Shown here one piece after another: positions 23,874 through 36,700 of a stretch of DNA of 64,000 nucleotides. The translations under genes were made by a program, and so were the position numbers. The first letter of the stretch is position 1; each line of letters opens with the position of its first letter. The DNA is taken from NCBI GenBank assembly GCA_965644295.1, contig CBFFRP010000125.1, positions 1-64,000 on the forward strand. The letters run 5' to 3'. Origin of the DNA: Paraphysomonas bandaiensis. Lineage: Eukaryota > Chrysophyceae. The notes under the pieces were generated by a model. It had not been told where the DNA came from, made no database searches, and saw only the letters and a list, made by a program, of their open reading frames with translations.

Positions 23874-26800
23874 ATGTCAACGAATGACAATAATCTGGGG
23901 GATACTTCTATGTCTGGGGGGTCCATGGCAGCGACCTTTAAAGGTCGAAACACAGCCAAGTCAGCTGATGAGCTCAAACAGGCACGAGAATCTCGTGCAG
24001 CAGAGGCATTACGTATGAAAGATGAGCAATTACGAATACTTGCTCAACAAAATGAAACCCTTATTGCTTCATTGGATAAGGTGAGGATTGCAGAGAAGAG
24101 TATGCTTATATAAGTGTGATTATGATATTAGGTTGAAGAAGAAGCTAATACGATACAAATGGCGAAGCTATCTGTCGAACAAGAGAACAGAACTCTGCGG
24201 GATAATAACTTTGAATTGCAAAGTAAATCTCGGGCAGCAGAGACTCAGAGCAAACGTATGCAAACTGAAGTAGCTGAAAAAGAGAAACAATTGAGAATTA
24301 TGACCGACCAGAATTCTGAGCTTCTTCGATTACTTGAAAGTGAAGAGGGACTAACAGCGCAGCTACAGAGTGAAGTGTCGGAGTTACGCAGTGAGCTCGA
24401 TGAGCTCCGACAAAAACATGGATCTCTTTTGACAACTGCAAAAACACACGAAGAGATGTCCACGAAAGCTGCTCGTGAGGGTCAGCTTCGTGCAGAAGAA
24501 ATTCGACTCCTTCGTGCTGAAACAGAACAATTGAAACAACAGAATTCTGAGTTGAAAATGAAAACTCAGGTTGAGGTGGAGGCATTACAAGAGCAACTTC
24601 GTGTAAGAAAAGAGAAGCAATACCAGTTGTTAGAGAAACTACAGGCGCAGGAGGAAGCTAAGCGCCAGGCGGAGGACCAGGTGACTGGAATGGAGGAACA
24701 ACTTCGCAGCCTTCATGCCAGAAACGTTGAGCTCGAGACACAGATTCAGTTTGAAGCACGCATTAAGCAAAACCTGGAAGAGACAAACAAGGATCTTCAG
24801 ATAGAAAATAACAATATTCACTCAGCAAATTCGGAGTTGCAGACAAAGATTGACAAGAGTGAAAAGGAGCGCCTGAGAATGGAAGCTGAGGCTAGAGATA
24901 GCGGAGAAAAACTTCGAGAAATGGCGGAGAAAGTATTTCAGCTGCTGGAGAGGCTTAAATTGGCTGAACTAGGGAAGACAAAGGCCATGGAGGCCCTCAA
25001 AAAGAAAGAACTTGATATGGTTGCACTACAAAAGAAGAATGCTCGTCTGATAAAGGAGAGTACAGAGGAGGGTCGTGCAAGAGTAAAGGCGGAGCTAGAT
25101 GTGAAAGTACTGCAGGATCAAGTCCGAGCTCTGAAGAAACACAACTCTCAATTGACACAAAAGTGCAAAGAGGAGGCGCGTGATAAAGTGCGTGCTACAG
25201 AGGAGAATGAGCAACTTAAAGAAAAAATGACTGTCACTGAGTCCCGCTTGTCCTTTTTATTGAACAAAGTGCAGTCGGATGAGGAAGCCCGGGTTATTCA
25301 GGCGGAGGACAGGAAAAAGCTGGAAGCACAGGTACAGACTCTGACCGCTAAATGCGAGGAGTTCCACCACAAATTAGCTGAGACAGGAGAGAGCAACCGT
25401 GTTATTACACAGGCCATGCGCCTTAAACAGGAGGAGCTCAATGATATATCGATGAAGTATGAGGCCCTTTTGCGAGAGTGCGAGTCAAGGGAGCGCAATG
25501 AAGATCGGGACGACAACACGGGTGCGTCACAGGAGTTATCGGGAGCACGACCTGGTGCACCGGATGATATTGATAATGTTCGGCTCAACGAAGGGCGGGG
25601 TAGATTTTATGTAGAGGTCAAAACAGTTGGGGGTGGATCTATGCTCTTACTAAGAGGTCGTAAGCCGCTTTACAGGGATTGGCTCGATCGTCAATCTGTG
25701 AACGATTTCCTCAAACGCTGCCAAAAGACAACAAGGTTTAGGGATATGATTATTGAGAAGCTGGCATCTCTGTACGGGCTTCTTATGGTGGAAGAAGAAG
25801 AGAAGAATAAGGTTGTTAGTGAGGTTCAGGAAAGGGAGAAGCTTATTGACCACCTTCAGAAGAAGCTGGTATATATTCAAGATTGTCTTGCGACAGAGGA
25901 AGATGCTAAACGCCGGATGTTGTTGCGATATATTCATTCTGTAAAGGAGCATGCAGAGGCCACCTCGGATGGCCTTGGAGGGGTACTTCAACTTCCGGAG
26001 TCAAACATTTCGGATGAAGAAGTTCACGCTCTTGCGGCATTATTAAGGAATAACCATGCCATAGAGGAGCTTAACTTGCGAGGAAATAATATATCTGACG
26101 ATGGTGCGAGAGCTCTCGCCGCTGTTCTTTCTGGGCGCAGTGGACTTAGACTAGTGGATCTCCGCGCTAATAAAATCAGCAAAAGTGCGATACGTATTAT
26201 TGCAGAGGCATTAGAGAGAGCAGAGCGTGTACGTCACGTATATGTACATGCTGGTGGAAAGATAGAAGCTCTGGGCACGGGGAAGTGGGCAAAGAGTCGA
26301 TCCACTCTCTTGAACACCTCCACATCTATAGAGGACAGAGAAGAAGGGGATACTGCTAAGCAGACTATGAATGTCGAGACTGTGTGTGTTGTTGATATCA
26401 GAGACAATGTTCCAGCCAAAGCGTCTCTCCCATTTGATCCTAGTATGGCAGATTTCACTCAGTCAGAGAGTGTAGACTCGTCACTTAAATCGTTTTCACC
26501 GAAAAAAATGCTTGAAAGCACTGGGGCTCCGCCAAGAAGTGCGAATGGAACTCGTTCGGAGCCAAACTTAAGCACTGTTAGTAAAACCCCAGCAAAGAGT
26601 ATACAAGTCACCCAAACACACTCTGTTCCATTGAAAGCAGATATTAAGAAGAAGCAAAAGAAGGTATTTGATGTGAAGTATGCACATTAGTAGAGTAATT
26701 CGATATACAGATACGGAAAAAGAAAGAACTTGCAATCAAAGAGAGTTCATGGCAGGGAAGAATGGGTGGCATTGAACAGAAGGCAGAGAAGCCAAAGAAG

Positions 26801-27201
26801 AATACCCAACGGGGAGAACTTCCCCCTATTCATCTTGATGCAGAAAGCAGCACTGTAAGAAAGCTCTGTGTATTACTAGCTGTCGTGTAATAAATGTTTT
26901 ATATTCACAGTATGAAGAAGGCTCCGATAGTAGGGCTCATTCTGCTCCCGAGGGTTTACACGATACTGCGACATTTGGTATATTGGGTGACAATGGGGCC
27001 ATGAGCGTTAATCGTCCAGGTAGCCCAGAAGATGTTGTCAGACAGGCAATAGCTAAGGCTCGCGGTAAGGCGGGGAAAAGCAAGCCTGTTAGCCAGTCTG
27101 AGAAACGTCTAATGCAGAGGTATTGTACGTAATGAGTATATTTTTCGATTAATAGTTTTTGTAGTCCGTTTGCACAGCCGGTTGGAAACAAAAAGAAGTA
27201 G
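23874..27201 (+). CDS. Long coiled-coil protein with a C-terminal leucine-rich repeat block
   Basis: Five exons: 23874-24080, 24132-26663, 26711-26854, 26911-27119 and 27165-27201. Introns are 51, 47, 56 and 45 nt. They give 1042 residues. Residues ~25-535 are almost continuous heptad-rich coiled coil (MAKLSVEQENRTLRDNNFEL near the start). A globular segment follows with the core FYVEVKTVGGGSMLLL and a second short coiled coil. Residues ~720-815 are ribonuclease-inhibitor/tropomodulin-like LRRs (EELNLRGNNISDDGARALA, then LVDLRANKIS). The tail is Ser/Lys-rich. LRRs of this type with coiled coil are common in cytoskeletal, centrosomal and ciliary proteins. That location is inferred, and I do not recognise a named family. 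Confidence 0.8.
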
Positions 27202-27709
27202 TACTATGATGTTAGTGTTACAAGTTTGTATTTATAGTTATTGTCCAGTGATGTTCCATATTGTAAACGTCAGAAAGTGTGTAGAGTTTTTGTTCTTACG
27301 ATGATTATAATATGTATAAATTATGAATACGACGCTACCATTATATGGGTCAGCATGGAACACTTTAGTATCAATTCGGTTGCTGTTGCGCTGTTGCTGT
27401 AAGGTCATTAGAACTTACTAAAAAGGTTCTCACACTCGATCGATAGGTGGCATATCACAATATAATTTCAATTGAGTGTTGGGCTTGCTGAGTTTCAAGC
27501 TTTAGAATGTCAATTTCTAACATACATTACTCATTCTTTCGCAAGCAGACAATCCGATATCCATTTATAACTTATATAGGCATATAACAGCAACTTAATT
27601 AACTTCCTTTATATATAAATATGCATACTTTTCTTATACGAATACCGGATACGTTTCGCTTATTGCAAACTGTTTAATCTCTTCACTTATATATATCATA
27701 CATCAGAAC

Positions 27710-27830
27710 TAGGCTTGCGAAAAAATTAATTGGTGACAAATGTCCAAGAAAATAATTGTAATTACTGTAATAACTATATGCATCCGATTATTGGCGTATA
27801 TTGCAATTTATTGCCTTCAATTCTATTGCT
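27710..27830. mobile_element. Degraded hAT-like MITE, left end only
   Basis: TAGGCTTGCGAAAAAATTAA followed by TTGG matches the 72-bp element end with a few changes. AATTGTAATT and ATTGCAATTTATTG words follow, as inside copy A. No intact right end or target duplication is visible. Confidence 0.5.
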
Positions 27831-28469
27831 AGTAGATTTAGAACAAGTTTCTGATTTATAATCTCATATCAAAGATGCAAATCTTTACGCAGAAACATCA
27901 ATATTTCAACGTGTCTAGGTGTTATTCGCTTGCTAGAGAACCTCTCACAAACATTTGTAGTGCTATAAAAACGTTTCTCCTTCCTCCTCATCTTCTTTCT
28001 CTTTATCGAGTTCACCTTCTACATCATTTATCATACAGCGTCGCACCTGTGATTTATCAGCGCAGTCCAGTTCTATTTCCCTACCTGTGTATTTGTCAGG
28101 CCCGAAGGCGTCTACACAAGTGACACCAATTGTACCACATAAGCACTAGGCTATGAGTGAGCAGAACAATATCTGCTGGCTATATATGCGGCTCACGTAA
28201 GTTTTCCGGAGAATTATCTCCGGTAGTTATTTCCCAGAACACCAGGAAAGGTGCGAGACCGACTTTATTCTTGAAGTCCAACCCCACTAAATGTAACTCG
28301 TCAAACAGATAATGATACTGGCCCTTATACTGTCACGTACAATTATGATTGATTAAATGATAACGTGACTGTGCACATACATAATACATACACATACATC
28401 CAAACTTCAATGCTAACAGATAATGGGTTTCTACGTTTGTACCTATGATCAGTAGCTATACATCTTAAG

Positions 28470-28592
28470 ATGCTAGCCAGCCAACTAATAGTAATTAATT
28501 GGCAACATTTACCAATAATAATAACTGAAATTGTCACTTTTAATTCAATTAATTGGCAATTATGAAAGCCACTTAATTGTGACGCAAGCCTG
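28470..28592. mobile_element. Degraded hAT-like MITE, right end preserved
   Basis: The right end GTGACGCAAGCCTG (to 28592) is the inverse of the CAGGCTTGCGT terminus, with A-to-G-type changes. AATTAATTGGCAA occurs twice inside. The left end is eroded. Confidence 0.5.
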
Positions 28593-28731
28593 ATCAGAAC
28601 TCAACATTCCCAACAACAAATACAGCCCAACTCTGGTAATATGGAGCATCAAATTATTATATTAATCTTAAGATATATCGTGTCATATTTGATTATACTA
28701 GCCACCGTTCTATATTAGTATTTACTACTGC

Positions 28732-31404
28732 CTAAGAGGTTCTAGACTTCTTCGATTTCTTGTTACTTTCTCGAGATAATTTTGTTTTCAGCTTGTCCGC
28801 CAATGACTTAACTGCCTGGGAACTAGGAACTGCTTCAACATTAGATTCTTCATATGAAGTTTGATGTCTACTGATACTCTTTGTGGCTTGCCTCTTCTCG
28901 CGGTGTTTATGCTGTTCATCTAATACCTTCTTCATCCCTTCTGTTGGACGGAACTCATTGGCGGTGGGATCAATACCGAAATCTGGGTTCGATCCTTCAA
29001 TTACTGCCTTGAATCTATCGTCTGAAAGATCTAATTCAAAATTATCAGCGTCTTTATTTTCTTCATTGCTCCTGAAGCGATATATATATTACAACTATTA
29101 GTCCACGATATGGTGCATATTAACCTCTTTCTTTTCTTCTGTTTTTTACTCTGAGCCTTCAGCGTCTTTTCGAACTCTTTTTTGCTGAACTTCAATCTAT
29201 CTGCCGTTTCCACCTCATCCCCATCCCCTGCAAACATGAGTTCCAGCTGGTCCGCACTTACAGAGTCCGGGACAGGATCTTCCTCAATCACTTTACTCTT
29301 CCTTTCACCCTTCTTCTTTCCGCCGTTTCGAGATGTGACATCGTTTGTGTCAGTTGCTACAGCGGATGCTTTCTTATTCGCCTTCTTCTGTGCACGAGCC
29401 CTCTTCTTGGCTTCTGCTGGTGTCTCCTGTCAGTATGTCACAACTACGAATTTACTGAATATATACACGAGTACATGACACATACATTGTCTCTGTTTTC
29501 ATCCTCGTTGTCACTTGGTACGAATGTCATCACTTTGTCAACTTCGCCACCCTCATCATCACGGTCATCAACGAACCCTTCATCATGATCCCCAGCATTA
29601 CTCTCATCCTCTGACATGAAGAACTCGTCACGACTGCCTTCACTGTCACTGCCTTCCTCTCCATCGTCTCCAAGAAGAAGCTTTCGGAGCTTTGAGGCTC
29701 TGTACATAGAGAAGTAGTGTCAAAACAAGACAAATACAATAGCCCTAGAAAATTTGCTGTAGAAGAAAAGACTTTCAATAACTTACTTCTTCGATCGTTT
29801 CTTCGAGCTTGTTCTATCATTCTCGTCACTATCTGAGTCGTCATCGTCATCGGATTCTACATCACTGTCCTCCTCCGATGATGCATCAGATGCCATATAC
29901 TGGAGCATGTCGCTCTCCTGAAGATCTCTCCATTTAGATGCAGTGGCAGTGTGGGCACGACGACGAGCCATAATCCCTCCCCCGTCCCTGGCGTCATCGT
30001 TTTCCCACGAACACTGGACAGATGTTCGCTGCAGCCACATATCAATATCAAGATAATGAGTTGGGTTCACGAAAAAGGCGAAACAAGATAGCATACCTGC
30101 ATTGCATTCAACACGAAGTCGTTTGGAGGAACATAAGTTGCAGATGGCTTCACACATTTGTCACGGACTTTCCGATCCTCAAAGCTATGCCCAACACCCA
30201 ACAATGTTAGGAAACGTAAGTGCAAAACGAGGCCTGTATACCTGACTTCATCAGGTACCACTCGAAGATCCATGGCCATCGAAGAGTGCTCGAGCTCCAT
30301 CCCATCGAGCTCTCGGTATAACTTGTCGGCAGTCGAAGGCGAGTCCAGTTCTGCGATCGCGAAGTAGTAGCGGAGTTTTGACAGTTCATAGGCACGAAGT
30401 GCTACGACGTCAACACCAGTGTCCTTGGATTTCCTTAAATCATGACAGGTGTGTGGTAAGTAAGGTACCTACAAGTGAAAAGAGTGTAAGACGTCTTACC
30501 TTGACGTCTTTTCTTCACCGTCATCATCTAGTTGATACACCAGTCCCGCCTTGCGCTCAGGTCTAACGAAATCTCCAGCACCTTCCTCCTGTGACGGCAT
30601 GTCATCAATGGACATGATGCGCATGTCATCTTCCTCATCATCAGTGTCCTCTTCCTCGTCATCAGAGTTCTTTTCATCGTCATCCTCTTCGCTATTGTTT
30701 CCAGTACTTGCTTCAATCTCAGACCCTTCATCATCACCGTCATCATTGCTCAAGGGGCCCGTAGAATTGTGCTCCTCCACAGATGTGTGCTTAAATATTT
30801 CCTTGGGAGGACCATGTATCTCCTCGTACTCCATTTGTTGCAGTCCAAAGTCCGATGGATAAACAGTAACACTCTTCACAACTCCACCAGTGGGGCAGAA
30901 TGATTGTAATATCATCCTACCAATACCGTCAAGCACAACAATAAGTAAAAATATGCACTTACAAAATATCTTCAGCAGTGACGTTATCCCAATCACAGTT
31001 CTGTATCGCTAAGCGACTGCTCTCGAGCGCTCCTGTTTCTTCATCCTCAGCATACTCTACTTCATCTCCTGGGATAGCCAGGGGATTGTCAACTCCGTCC
31101 ACCTCCACTTCATCTTCATCAGAGCTCTCGTCGTCTTCGTCAGAGTGATTTTCTTCGGCCTCACTCACTTCAGAATCTTCTTCTTCATCATCATCGTCTG
31201 AAGAAGAGCATGAAACTTCTCCTCTAGCGAGCTTGTTTAAGTAATCTAAGCGACTTTCAATCCCTCCTCCAGAGCGTTTACTTTTGGAGTCTGTGGTGGA
31301 AGGTTCTTCCTCTTCAATGTCATAAAACTCCTTCAACTCTTTTGCAGCAGAAGCTTTCGCCGATTTCTTTCTTCCGTAGCAATCAACACTAGCTAATAAC
31401 AGAG

Positions 31405-31435
<31 letters not shown>

Positions 31436-31717
31436 CATACATACATACATACATACATACATACAGATGCATATATGCAGTGTGTGTGTGAGGTTTACCT
31501 GATGAAGACACATGAAATCTATCATCACTCAAGACACTTTTAAATCTATCATCGACTTTCGTTTTAAACTTCTCCTTATGACTCTTTTTGAATATCTAAA
31601 CACACACATACACATATACACACATGTATCAGTCAGTATGAAGGGATCGTATATATAGGAGGATATTACAGGAGCTGAGTGCATATCTTTGAAACGTGGA
31701 TCATCTTCTTTTGTCAT
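28732..31717 (-). CDS. ESF1: ESF1-like pre-rRNA processing protein
   Basis: Nucleolar factor needed for 18S rRNA maturation in the small-subunit processome. Ten exons on the minus strand: 31717-31670, 31595-31499, 31392-30963, 30916-30500, 30433-30242, 30184-30097, 30028-29787, 29699-29486, 29426-29125 and 29071-28732. All junctions keep frame and give 789 residues. Diagnostic parts are the N-terminal DPRFKDMHSAP and DDRFHVSS...VDCYGR, the ESF1 core (SFCPTGGVVKSVTVYPSDFG, ALRAYELSKLRYYFAIAELD, TADKLYRELDG), repeated acidic Ser/Asp/Glu patches, and the C-terminal LSDDRFKAVIEG with FGIDPTANEFRPTEGMKKVL. The ATG at 31717 is the start; a GTG two codons upstream is not. Intron 2 contains an ATAC run. 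Divergent from the globin gene. Confidence 0.9.
31406..31465. repeat. Short (ATAC)n run inside ESF1 intron 2
   Basis: About 15 ATAC units within the 106-nt second intron of ESF1. This shows that the same tetranucleotide is tolerated inside transcribed sequence. Confidence 0.9.
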
Positions 31718-32377
31718 AGTCACTCAAGTGATCGTGAAGTCTCTTGAAATCTCGTGTAATAGTCTATCAGTGATGTGGGATTGTATACAAGTCTCTATTA
31801 AACTCTGTGTGTGTTATGTATGAGATTCATCGTAGCTTGTGTCTTCCATTGAATTCTATATACATACATACACACATATAGCACTGGTGGACAAGAGGAC
31901 TACACTGTATTCACTATACTACGGGATATACTATCCACTCGACCATCAAGACACCTTCTACTACACTGTATTCTAAGGAATACATCACGTATTTGACTCC
32001 AACACTGAGAGATCTAAACTACTAGACTACAGTAGTATACGGTGTACTATGGGTAGTTTGTACAAATCATGTCCTTTAGAAACACTAGATTTCTAGACTT
32101 TTCGAAGACTGAAATCCTATAGTTTGTACCAAGTCTGTCTAGAATACTGAATTTATGATCAAAGGTTTATAAAAATATGGTATTTTACAGTATTTTTAGG
32201 ATATTCAGTGAAAAACCACCGCAAAACCCCTAGAAATATGTCTTTCCAGTAGTAGTTACGTTGTTATGATAGCAGTGATCTTAATGTATGAAATCACTCG
32301 TACATATCTCATTAATCCACCTCTCTATCATTATTAACTATATACTAACCATATTCATTATAACAAACATATTCAAC
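31718..32377. promoter_or_regulatory. Divergent upstream region of ESF1 and truncated globin
   Basis: 660 bp between opposed starts. It contains repeated short words such as TACACTGTATTC (around 31903 and 31963), but no element I can name. Confidence 0.35.
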
Positions 32378-33059
32378 ATGATGCCACATATAGAAAGAGA
32401 AGCTAGACATATTACACGATTAGCTTATATGGAAACTGATGCAACTGATGAGAAAAACGTGAATCTTGCTAAGCAATTAGACGGTATGGCTAACTATACA
32501 TACAACCATACATACAACCTTATAATACATATATATATATATAGAACCAGCTATTATCAAATTAATTGAAAGATTTTTTGAATTAATGGATTCTGATGAT
32601 GATCCGGATGACTCCTTTAAGAGACTATACGACAACTCGAAGATGGCGAAGGAGGAGATTGTACAGGGATATTATGAGTATTTAATACAAAGATTAGGTG
32701 GGAAACCGTATTTTACAGAGCGTAGAGGACATCCAAATTTGGTATCAGTACATGCGAGAGTAGGTGTTTCTACTGCCCATAAAAACAAATGGCTTGCACT
32801 CATGGAGGATGCGTTTGATTCTATGGAAGATACATTTAATCCTGAAACAAAAGATATTCTTATGAGGTTCTTTGTGCAGTCTTGTACAACCTATGTGGTG
32901 GGAACACAGATTGCTGAGGAACATGCATGTGCCAGGTTGTACGATGACGACTTTATGTGCAATCGTATACCTGACCCACCTTCTGAAGATGACAAGAAAG
33001 GTGAGGATATTACGTCTTCTTCAGATGGCATAGTACGACATAGAAATTATAGAAAGTAG
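32378..33059 (+). CDS. Truncated haemoglobin, group 2 (GlbO-like)
   Basis: Two exons, 32378-32483 and 32545-33059, with a 61-nt intron. They encode 206 residues, longer than the ~130 of bacterial trHb2 because of extensions at both ends. The 2-on-2 globin fold is recognised from ERFFELM (B helix), LGGKPYFTERRGHPNLVSVH (E-F region) and KNKWLALMEDAF (G helix). His105 is the probable proximal haem ligand and Trp118 corresponds to the conserved TrpG8. The B10 position, usually Tyr in group 2, is Phe47. Likely binds haem and O2 or handles NO or redox chemistry; the actual function is unknown. An in-frame upstream ATG at 32288 would add a hydrophobic leader; I favour 32378. The C-terminal ~60 residues are polar and not globin-like. 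Confidence 0.82.
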
Positions 33060-33727
33060 TGCGTGCTATAGGATCGCCTGTAAATACTTTATGTGTATGT
33101 TACTTGTGCAATGAGGGGAAACTAATGTATAAAGCTTAGTGTCGCTTATTTGGTATTTCCAACGTATTGGAGTGTATATGCCATGCGGTATGTGTGGTTG
33201 GGGTGAACAATTCTTTCTAGTTCATGATTTCAGCATGCACATGAAGTATCAATGTGAAAACACTTGCATACCAATGACTCATAGCTTATTTTACGGTTAC
33301 AGAGCACTATATAGAAGAACATAGAACTGTACGAAATATACAGCCAGATGTACTATTGCAAGAGATATTGCTTACTTTTTCGCCCTAATGAAACTTTAAT
33401 CAGTAATATTTACACTATTATAATTTGAAGTATATTGTAGAATAGAATTTCTACTGAAGCATTAACACGATTCAAGCAAGGGAATATGTATAGTACTTAA
33501 GAACGAAAGTAGTGTTGGTGTATTTTGTATCCATGGAGTTAAACAAAACTAATGTTGAGTAATATCTGCAACCAGAATCGACGAGACTCAGGACCACTAT
33601 AACACGGTCAAACCAGATATATTATAATCTATATATATTACATTACAGTGTCATAACGCACAGTCACAGAAGTGAATCCAAATAAATCTTAATATATACA
33701 TAGTAATCTGAATCTATTACAGCAATA
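33060..33727. other. Convergent intergenic spacer
   Basis: 668 bp, AT-rich, with the 3' ends of the two flanking genes. Nothing else seen. Confidence 0.4.
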
Positions 33728-36700
33728 CTAACTCAAATTCTTCTTTCTGAAGTTCATTCGGCTACGCAGAAGTCCCTCGCGAAGTTTGTTAGGACTTTTA
33801 GGCCCTCTGTGCTTCGGACTAACACAATTAAAACTGTCGACAGAATCTAAATCTATAGCACTTGTACCAGTCGTCACAAGTGAAGTTTCAGCGACCTCCG
33901 CTACAACAACCGCAAGCTCTCTGCGAGAAGTTGTAGATTTCTTCGCGCAATGTTCATCACTCTCCGAAACATGGCTATCTTTCACTGCCTCGCAATCCAT
34001 ATTAAAATCTGGGTCCGACTTTTGTAAATGGTAAGGGGTCTCCGGCTGCGGGGCCACTGCTGGAAACTGAATCGAGTGAACAGTGTGACTGCTAGAGGTT
34101 TCTAGTACGTAGTCTCCATTACTATTTATATGATTATGCAAATACTGATAATTTGAGTCAGGAGCAGACGTCGTGTCCACAGTATTAACAGCTTCTGACT
34201 GAATTCTGGACAGCAGCTTCTTATATTTCACCGACGGTGGTTGTGGAGGAGATGGACAAACCAATTGAGCTCGAACAGTCCCCTGAGATCCACTTGAAGG
34301 AATCGCGTTTCGCAGTGCCGACACGCGTGCCCGCCTGTGATCGTGTGCGGACTTAGACCTCTGTTTCTGTTCGATTCTGGCAGAGTGTCGACCGAGGGCA
34401 CCGAGCAAAGCCGCCGTTTCTCCAGCCACTCGTCTGGTACTCAGTTTCGAGCGCATAACTTTCTTCTCACGTTTCGATTGGTTTACCGTTTCCACAGCAG
34501 CCCGGAACAACTCTTCGTTCTTTTCTTGAATAACTTTTTGAGAATCCATCTTCTCTTTAGCAGCATCCTTTTGACAGCGATCAACACGTTTTTCCCTCCA
34601 TTCGCCGACAGTTGTCGCACGTGTCTCTTCCTCGCGTTTTTTCTTAGCTCTATTCTCCAGCTTTACTTCCAAGTCCCTCTCCTTCGTCTCGTGTGCTTCT
34701 TTGGTTTTCTTCAATTTTTCTTGTTTCAGAAGAGTTGCAGCAGCCTGTTTCGACATCTGCAACAGTTCTTTTGGGTGAAATACACGAGGTGTTAGCGACT
34801 GTTGCTCATCCGGCGATTGAGATCGAGACGAAGCACTGAGGATAGCACCTGCAGACTGAGGGCGTCGACGGAACGTTACCGGGGCATATGAGGCTGGTTT
34901 AGGAGGGACTTGATATTCGGTTTGTCGCGTATGATCATACTGAGAGAGACGGATGATCTCCAGGCGACTCACAGCCGTATTTTCTGCATTTCCTAACTCA
35001 TCTCCATTTTGAATATCATCCGTGAATTGTGCACACCACCTGAGAACCCGGTCAGCATTCCATAGGTGCCGTTGTAGTCTTTCGTCCACTGCACCAGCGC
35101 CCTTGCTTTTTGGTCTGTCAGACTGAGTTGGAGATACGGATCTCCTCTCCACAGCAGGTCGAAGTCTTGCAGTTGTCAGTTGAGTGACAGTTTGTACATA
35201 CTCCTGTCGCTGCCGCACAGCATGATTCACGCCATCATTTCGCACTTGAACCTGCGCACGAGGGGAACACTCTGGTACTTCCCCAATTCGGGGCCTTTGA
35301 GTTCCTCTACTTTCTTCACCTTCAGCATTGCGCTCAGAGTGACCTGCTCCTGTTCGACCAGAGTTACGGGTGGAAAGAGACTCGCACAGAAACCTAAAGC
35401 GAATAGTATCTTTTGCTGTAATTGATGTATAATGGGCAAAAAGCCAATCCACGTTATCAGTAGTCAAGATTACTCTGGCTTCAAGTGGCACAACAGCAGA
35501 CTCATTGCTGACGTGGCTCCGTTGCGGGATTTGCCCCTTAATAGCAGAAACAACACAGCAATATCTTGGAGAGTCGAGAAGTTCTGCAGTATCAGGTTTG
35601 GTAAGGTATGGACCACCTAATATATCTTCCCGTCGATAACGTATGCTAAAAGAAACCATTAAACGCGGCAGTTTCGTTAAAAAATAATTCATACCTATCT
35701 AACACACATTCCTTGGTCATCATACGCAGAGAAGATCTAGACTTTGGGTCGTACGTCTGTAGCATGAGCATCGCGCACCGGGTACGAGCTTCAGCGGTAG
35801 ATGCAAACGTTAGCTGCATTACTCGAAATTCGTGGGTACTATGAGACTGTGGAGAGGCCGTTCGGACCGGAAAGTGGGCAACAGTTACTTCACAATGTGA
35901 GCCAATCAGTGAAAATATAATATCATGATAGCTCATAGGAGAAGATCGCAGAGGGGAATTCTGAGTATGAGGTCGCCAGGAGGCCCACATAGGTATACAC
36001 TGCCTCATATAGCACATCGCCACCTCTTCCTTGGGCAGATCACGTACGGGTACAGTTTTCCGCATGTGGCAATTTCTACGAAGAAATGGAGGATTACGCG
36101 GACGACTTGGTGGGGCTTGAGTAGATGTTCCATCTATCGGCTCCTGGTAGAGTGGGGACAGCTGCAACGGCTGATACACCAGTCGGCCGTCCTTATTAAA
36201 AAGTGGTATACCACAATACTCTGGGAAAACTCGAAGAATTCGGTGGTTATACGGTCTCGAATGACACCTGAGGAGTCTATAATATACCCAAGCGTCCATG
36301 TAAAGCGTGTTCGAAGTAATACCACGACAGACCTGAGATATTAAACGGAGCAGACATAAACGTCTACAGAGTCCATTGGAGAGTCGCCAGCATCGTTGAA
36401 TCGCAATCGCTGCACGTCTGCGCAACAATGCCCCGATAATAGGTCCCGACTGGGCTCTACGGATGTGATGCCCCCTCCAGATACGTTGTATTTCTATCGC
36501 AGCACTACTTTCTAACACCTCCGTGTCATACAAAATGGGCAAATTCGGCCAGTGCATTCCACCTTTAGTGGCAAGAAGAGAGGCCGTAGATCTTCGCAGG
36601 TACTTATATATTTTCCACATGAAGCTTATGTCTATGCCGAAGTGAAGCACCAGCATTCCACTACTTCGCTTCCAGAAGTGATTATACCCTTTATTCGATT

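Larger units (their letters stand above)
27202..28731. other. Intergenic region with decayed MITE copies
   Basis: 1.5 kb of mostly AT-rich sequence between converging genes. It contains two degraded relatives of the hAT-like MITEs (27710-27830 and about 28470-28592). It also contains a short perfect palindrome, CCGGAGAATTATCTCCGG, near 28208-28225. No coding sequence was supported. Confidence 0.5.

Noticed and set aside
27875-28123. An 82-codon open frame downstream of the LRR gene
   Set aside because: Low-complexity, no splice context, no recognisable domain.
31529-31723. A GTG start for ESF1 two codons upstream
   Set aside because: An ATG at 31717 gives the conserved DPRF start and non-ATG starts are not needed.
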